DNA from: Nodosilinea nodulosa PCC 7104
GTDB lineage: Bacteria > Cyanobacteriota > Cyanobacteriia > Phormidesmidales > Phormidesmidaceae
Length of the DNA: 54,890 bases
Direction: 5' to 3'
Assembly (NCBI RefSeq): GCF_000309385.1
Contig: NZ_JH976537.1
Location: 3,620,712-3,675,601 of the forward strand
Position 1 is the first letter of the stretch; each line of letters starts with the position of its first letter. This document shows positions 51,156 to 54,890 of the stretch, one piece after another. The position numbers and the translations under genes are program-made. The notes beneath the pieces were generated by a model, which saw only the letters and a program-made list of their open reading frames with translations, was not told where the DNA came from and ran no database searches.

Positions 51156-51611
51156 TTACCACTCACTTGGTAAAAGCAGTATCCCATAGTGGGCATTGCT
51201 GCGTGGACCATCCTGCACAGCACAGTAATTCCAGTAGTTCCCTACATGGGCAAGGTAGAGCCGAACTTCTTTCAGGGGAAAGTCGGTGTATGGGATCCTC
51301 TGTCTCACCACCACATCGTTTGAATCTCGTTCACAGATAGCAACCGCCGATGAATTTTCATGTACTGTAAGCGTCCAAAACTGCATTTCAAGAAGTACCG
51401 GATCGTTTCTTACCTCAGGCTCTATTTGCCATGAGGCAATGAGATCAAGGAGCCAATAGGCTTCACCGTGGTTGGCCAGATACTGCACTCCATCGGTATA
51501 GAGGAACGAATGGAACGGGTTGCCGTTTCGCCAATACTGCATGGTGCATGTGAACTGATGTAGATCGCTCTCCGTAAGAGTGGTGTCTCTTTTTGGTTTG
51601 TTCGTTGCCAT
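51156..51611 (-). CDS. DUF6876-like plasmid protein
   Basis: A 151-residue protein: LTESDLHQFTCTMQYWRNGNPFHSFLYTDGVQYLANHGEAYWLLDLIASWQIEPEVRNDPVLLEMQFWTLTVHENSSAVAICERDSN. The YTDGVQYLA..GEAYWLLD.IAS block is typical of DUF6876, common on plasmids and mobile elements. The ATG at 51611 follows AGGAGAG. It is one of a run of small minus-strand genes; function unknown. Confidence 0.78.
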   Translation of the reverse strand: MATNKPKRDTTLTESDLHQFTCTMQYWRNGNPFHSFLYTDGVQYLANHGEAYWLLDLIASWQIEPEVRNDPVLLEMQFWTLTVHENSSAVAICERDSNDVVVRQRIPYTDFPLKEVRLYLAHVGNYWNYCAVQDGPRSNAHYGILLLPSEW

Positions 51612-51706
51612 AAGTGCTCTCCTTTTTCTACAAAAAGAGGGCGAGACAACCTGCATCATGCGGATTGCCTCACCCTCGGGTACTCAATTTTTTGGGGCTG
51701 GTTTAT

Positions 51707-52222
51707 CTAGGCTTCGAGCTTTTGGCGCTTGTTGCTTTCAAACTCGCGGTAGCCGTACTTCGCTGCGAGTTCGTTAAAGTCGCCGAGGCTTTGTCGATAG
51801 CGGTGAGAACCTGCGTGCCAGTACCATTTCCCCCGCTTGTTGTGCCACCGGAGGCCATGGGACTTAAGGCTGTCTCTCACTGGTTTTGTCTCGCCGTCGA
51901 TCCATATCCAGGTGCCAACAAGCATGACCCGGATGTTGGGGAGGCTTAGGCCAAGAAGCTCAGCGAGCTTGTCTATGACTGCCTGCTCGACCGCTTCGTT
52001 GTAGTAGTAGGTGTGCTCTTCTTCTCCTCCTCCAGCGGTCTTTTGTGCTGTGGTGCCGTGACACCTGCGGAGCGCTTCGTGATACTCGCGGTTAAGCACC
52101 TTCATTGCTTCAGCGTCACCGCCCCGGTCAGGGTGGAGATCCATTGCGAGACGGCGGTAGCGAGCTTTTATCTCTTCGACGGTGGTTGCACCGAAGAAGT
52201 ATTTTGTATTGCAGTTATGCAT
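51707..52222 (-). CDS. J-domain (DnaJ-like) plasmid protein
   Basis: A 171-residue protein with an N-terminal J domain (YFFGATTVEEIKARYRRLAMDLHPDRGGDAEAMKVLNREYHEALRR; HPD at 30-32, the residues that stimulate Hsp70). A C-terminal part (ELLGLSLPNIRVMLVGTWIWIDGETKPVRDSLKSHGLRWHNKRGKWYWHAG) is the small domain seen in plasmid and phage J-proteins. ATG 52222 follows GGAAATTTT; the frame extends upstream without homology. Chaperone-recruiting role is probable but its target is unknown. Confidence 0.85.
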   Translation of the reverse strand: MHNCNTKYFFGATTVEEIKARYRRLAMDLHPDRGGDAEAMKVLNREYHEALRRCHGTTAQKTAGGGEEEHTYYYNEAVEQAVIDKLAELLGLSLPNIRVMLVGTWIWIDGETKPVRDSLKSHGLRWHNKRGKWYWHAGSHRYRQSLGDFNELAAKYGYREFESNKRQKLEA

Positions 52223-52366
52223 AAAATTTCCTTTGGGATTAAAAAAAGAAATGGGGCATCCACTCCGACTAAAGAGTGAAAGCCCCATTTGCGTTTGCGT
52301 TGTTGGTTTGTGGTGGTAGAGAGGGAGAAGGACTAAGGCCTGTCTCTCTTGCTCCTCCAGCAGATG

Positions 52367-52540
52367 TTAGGCGGTGCCAATTGCGTGTTCCGTTAAGAAC
52401 CGAAGCAGGACAAGCAGTGATTCCCCGATGTGATTGTCAGAGACAGTTCCTTCACACCGCTCACATTCGTACTCATCCAAGTCGTCTGCGAGGTAGTGAA
52501 GAATCCTTTGCAATGCCTCAAATAATTTCGTATCGTCCAT
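52367..52540 (-). CDS. 57-residue protein of unknown function
   Basis: A short frame: MDDTKLFEALQRILHYLADDLDEYECERCEGTVSDNHIGESLLVLLRFLTEHAIGTA. It is preceded by AGGAATC at a good distance from the ATG (52540) and lies between two larger genes on the same strand. The CERC pair could bind metal but nothing proves it. Helical and acidic overall. Unrecognised family. Confidence 0.55.
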   Translation of the reverse strand: MDDTKLFEALQRILHYLADDLDEYECERCEGTVSDNHIGESLLVLLRFLTEHAIGTA

Positions 52541-52600
52541 AGTGATTCCTGTATTAAAAAGTGAGCTACCAACTGCGGGAACAGTTGATAGCTCTTGGGG

Positions 52601-52915
52601 TTATTGCTGAGTTGCTATTCCATTTTTATGTGGGGTAGCAACTTTTTTCGTATCAGCATCAAGAAGCCTTACAAGAAGTCTCTTCATATCGTCGATATCA
52701 GAGTTCATTCGTGTTGAGCGTTCTGTCAGCGAGTCAATGCGTCGTTCAATACCTCGTAGGTTTCTTCCGGGGAAAACGCTTCGAGCAATGCTGCGAAACC
52801 GTCTTGACCACCGAGAAAACCAGTGTGGTAAAAACCACCGAAGTACTATTCCAACAATCATCCCGGCTCCAAAAATCAGAGTCCGGTGCATGACCGTTGC
52901 TGTTTCTATTTCCAT
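52601..52915 (-). CDS. Small membrane-anchored coiled-coil protein
   Basis: A 104-residue protein. After a short N terminus, LIFGAGMIVGIVLRWFLPHWF is a membrane helix; the rest is basic then coiled coil (RRIDSLTERSTRMNSDIDDMKRLLVRLLDAD), so it should be anchored in the inner membrane with a cytoplasmic helix. GGAGAGAAAG precedes ATG 52915, so I prefer it over the upstream ATG 52927. Function unknown; plausible in conjugation or plasmid maintenance. Confidence 0.6.
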   Translation of the reverse strand: MEIETATVMHRTLIFGAGMIVGIVLRWFLPHWFSRWSRRFRSIARSVFPGRNLRGIERRIDSLTERSTRMNSDIDDMKRLLVRLLDADTKKVATPHKNGIATQQ

Positions 52916-53225
52916 CTTTCTCTCCATTAAAACGGAATCCTGACCACATCCTTGTGGAATAAAGACTCCAGTTATTTTCCTTCACCTCCATGCGAAGAAA
53001 CTTCTTTTGAAACCAAAACGTGAACCAGTTGAGTGAAATCCTCAGGAGAAACCCTGGGAATTGCCGAGAGGAATATCTAATCGGAAACAAGGCAAGTGAT
53101 GCTTTTTGGGAACGGATTCCTCTCAAATGTTGCAATCGATAGCGAGGCAAAAATAAGCATCACAGAAACGTTTTTATTCTAGCAGTGAGCGTTAGTATCG
53201 TGGGAAATTGACGCAACGTTTTGTC

Positions 53226-54452
53226 ATGCTTTCAATTGCAAAGATGGGACGCAAAAGTAAGTACTACTATGTAAACCTCGCACAATCTTCTTACGAGGCA
53301 TCGAGTGCTTTGCCCGGAGAACCCCCAGCAGTATGGGGTGGACAGGGTGCGAGACAACTTGGCCTGTACGGTGCAGTGAATCGAGCAGCGTTTTTTGTGT
53401 TGTTCGATGGGTTTTCGCCTGATAACGAATCAAAGCTTGTTAGTAACGCAGGAGGCAAGCGGCGTGTGCCGGGGTGGGATCTGGTCTTTACTCCACCAAA
53501 GAGTATTTCAATTCTATGGGCTGTCGTGGATCCAGCACACCGTGCTGCTATAGAGCGTATCCACCACCGAGCGGTAGAAGCTGCGATCGCATACCTTGAA
53601 AGCCACGCCCGACTGCTTACCCACGATGCGCCTCCGGCAGGGCTTACGGTTGCCTATTTTGAGCATGGATCAAATCGTGCCGGGGAGCCGAATCTCCACA
53701 CCCATGCGCTGGTGCTCAACGATGGAGTGACCCGTGATGGGGTGACAGGCCCTATCGACTCGCGGGTGCTCTATCAACACAAGATGGCAGCGGGTGCCAT
53801 CTACCGAAGTGAATTGGCGGCGCTGCTGCAAACCGAACTGGGTCTTGAGCTTGTGCGTTGTCAGAGCTGGTTTGAGTTATCGGGGTTTTCTCGCACCGAG
53901 GGGCGATACCAAACGCTTATGAACCTATGGTCGAGTCGTCGTAAGGCAATTGAAGCGCACGAGCCATCCACCGCTGCTCAAGCCCAGGCCGTGGCCTACA
54001 TGACCCGTGACAAGAAGGGGTATGTCCCACCACGAGACGAGCTATTCCGGGCATGGCAAGAGGTCGCGGCTCAGCATGGACTAATCCAGCGTAGGGCTAC
54101 GAGGCTCATTATTCCGGAAGGGAAAGATCAGATCACCTTGTGGCAGCGGTTCCAGGAGTGGCGCACGCTCAGGGAGGCGCGGCGAATAGTCGCCGTACAC
54201 CAGAGCCACTTTAGCCGCAGAGATTTGGTAACCGCGATTGCAGTTGCGGCCCAAACCCGAGGACTACACAGCGTCGATGTTCTACGGCTTACCGATACTT
54301 GTCTGAAGCACCGGCAGGTGATGTCTATTGGGTTAGTCAAAGATGAAGAACGATTTACCTTCAAGCGGCTTTATCGCCTGGAGCAGTCGCTCCTTAGTCA
54401 GGCTACTACGTTGGCTATGACGTCTGGAATGCGCGTATCGCACCGCGGAATG
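53226..54452 (+). CDS. MobF/TrwC-like relaxase, C terminus lost to an IS insertion
   Basis: The visible 409 residues are the N-terminal relaxase domain of a MobF-family protein, which nicks the plasmid at oriT for conjugation. After MLSIAKMGRKSKYYYVNLAQ (with catalytic Tyr candidates 13-15) come WDLVFTPPKSISILWAV (Asp85) and the three-histidine metal site, His147 in AYFEHGSN and His158/His160 in NLHTHALVLND. Full-length members are roughly twice as long and end in a RecD-like helicase. Here the reading continues only into foreign sequence at 54453, stopping at 54467, so the helicase part is missing. ATG 53226 is preferred over TTG 53208. Confidence 0.88.
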
Positions 54453-54890
54453 TGTCAACAAAAATGAGACAGAAACTAAAAACAAATTAGTGTGGAACCG
54501 CCTGGCTGTTAGGAGCTGCTATCGGTGGATTGATCCAAACGGCATTGGGCACCACGGGTGGAGTGGGCGGATGATGGACAAAGCGCTCAGGATGGGCGAG
54601 ATAAGCCGTGTTTAAAACGGCTTGTCGTTGCTGAGTGACGACGTCAGCTTGGCCTGAATGCATCACCTCAGGGGTCAATAGACCAATCGCCCCCATGATG
54701 ATGGACTTGGTTATACCAGGCAAAGAAGTGTTGGCAAAAGGCCCTGGCATCTTCGATACAGCCAAACTGTGTGGAAACGTGGGCTGATATTTCAAGGTTT
54801 TTGAATTGCGCCTCCGAAAACGGATTGTCATTGGACACCTGGGGACGGCTATGGCTCTTGGTCACGCCCAGATCAGAGAGCAGGAACGCG
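54453..54890 (-). mobile_element. Decayed IS3-family element interrupting the relaxase gene
   Basis: A terminal-repeat-like start TGTCAACAAAAATGAGAC lies at 54453 and the transposase reads on the minus strand from beyond the window. Pieces of an IS3-type integrase core are spread over two frames: PFSEAQFK, then TLKYQPTFPH, then QFGCIEDARAFCQHFFAWYN, then IGLLTPEVMHSGQADVVTQQRQAVLNTAYLAHPERF to a stop at 54487. Three frame changes (near 54806, 54775 and 54690) mean the transposase cannot be made as one protein. The catalytic Glu region and the other end are outside or damaged. Confidence 0.85.

Larger units (their letters stand above)
42865..54890. mobile_element. Integrated plasmid-like element (left part; right end outside the window)
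   Basis: From the tRNA-Thr scar to the window end the gene content switches to plasmid functions: parA-parB, an RPA-type replication initiator, an iteron origin with DnaA boxes, RadC, small plasmid genes and a MobF relaxase. I noticed only two GCGATCGC sites here (49199, 53583) against many in the chromosomal part. Base composition is also more AT-rich and codon use differs. No integrase is in the visible part. An alternative is an assembly join between chromosome and plasmid at the tRNA, which shared sequence could cause. Confidence 0.8.

Overview
The window looks like a stretch of a filamentous cyanobacterial chromosome, probably a Leptolyngbya/Nodosilinea-type organism, joined at about 42.82 kb to an integrated plasmid-like element. 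Signs of a cyanobacterium are the frequent GCGATCGC (HIP1) octamers, ndhF/ndhD, the chlL/chlN genes of light-independent chlorophyll synthesis, a cyanobacterial-type chorismate lyase, a CoaR-type cobalt regulator and several small families known mainly from cyanobacteria. The genus is an inference from gene content only.

Region 1 (1-21.3 kb) is mostly core chromosome: a TRIC-like membrane protein, recA, a TspO-like protein, a CPBP membrane protease, an SbcD-like nuclease, a cation diffusion facilitator, chorismate lyase (plastoquinone head group), an HtrA-like protease with two PPC domains, a degraded GGDEF gene, ndhD and ndhF (NDH-1 proton-pumping subunits), then a YgiB-YgiC-like pair followed by a ferritin-like diiron gene that carries a homopolymer frameshift.

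Region 2 (21.3-25.4 kb) is an accessory island: a UPF0114 protein, an XRE repressor with a duplicated operator in its divergent promoter, a possible toxin/DUF2283 pair, a DUF2442 remnant, an AT-rich pentapeptide-repeat gene and a DUF433/DUF5615 (antitoxin/PIN-like toxin) pair. Region 3 (25.5-42.4 kb) returns to the chromosome: the chlL-DUF5331-DUF5331-chlN cluster, a DUF6516 toxin-like pair, a nucleotidyltransferase, scpB, an ABC ATPase flanked by two copies of a dispersed repeat, a TPR protein, tilS, a creatininase-family protein and coaR.

Region 4 (42.82-54.89 kb) begins with the 3' half of a tRNA-Thr(UGU) gene, the classical scar of tRNA-site integration. It then holds a plasmid backbone: parB and parA (overlapping, transcribed towards the tRNA scar), a replication initiator of the RPA family, four copies of an 18-bp palindrome that look like the parS/centromere sites, an iteron origin (four tandem 22-bp-spaced iterons, three outlying copies, two DnaA boxes), a degenerate IS630-transposase-like protein, RadC, a set of small minus-strand plasmid genes (DUF6876, J-domain protein and others) and a MobF-type relaxase cut by a decayed IS3-family element at the window edge. 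The element is compositionally unlike the chromosome (fewer HIP1 sites, lower GC, different codon use). Its other end, the intact tRNA-Thr and any integrase must lie beyond the window. Several reading-frame breaks (TspO-like, diiron protein, GGDEF, IS3) could be either real decay or base-calling errors in homopolymers.
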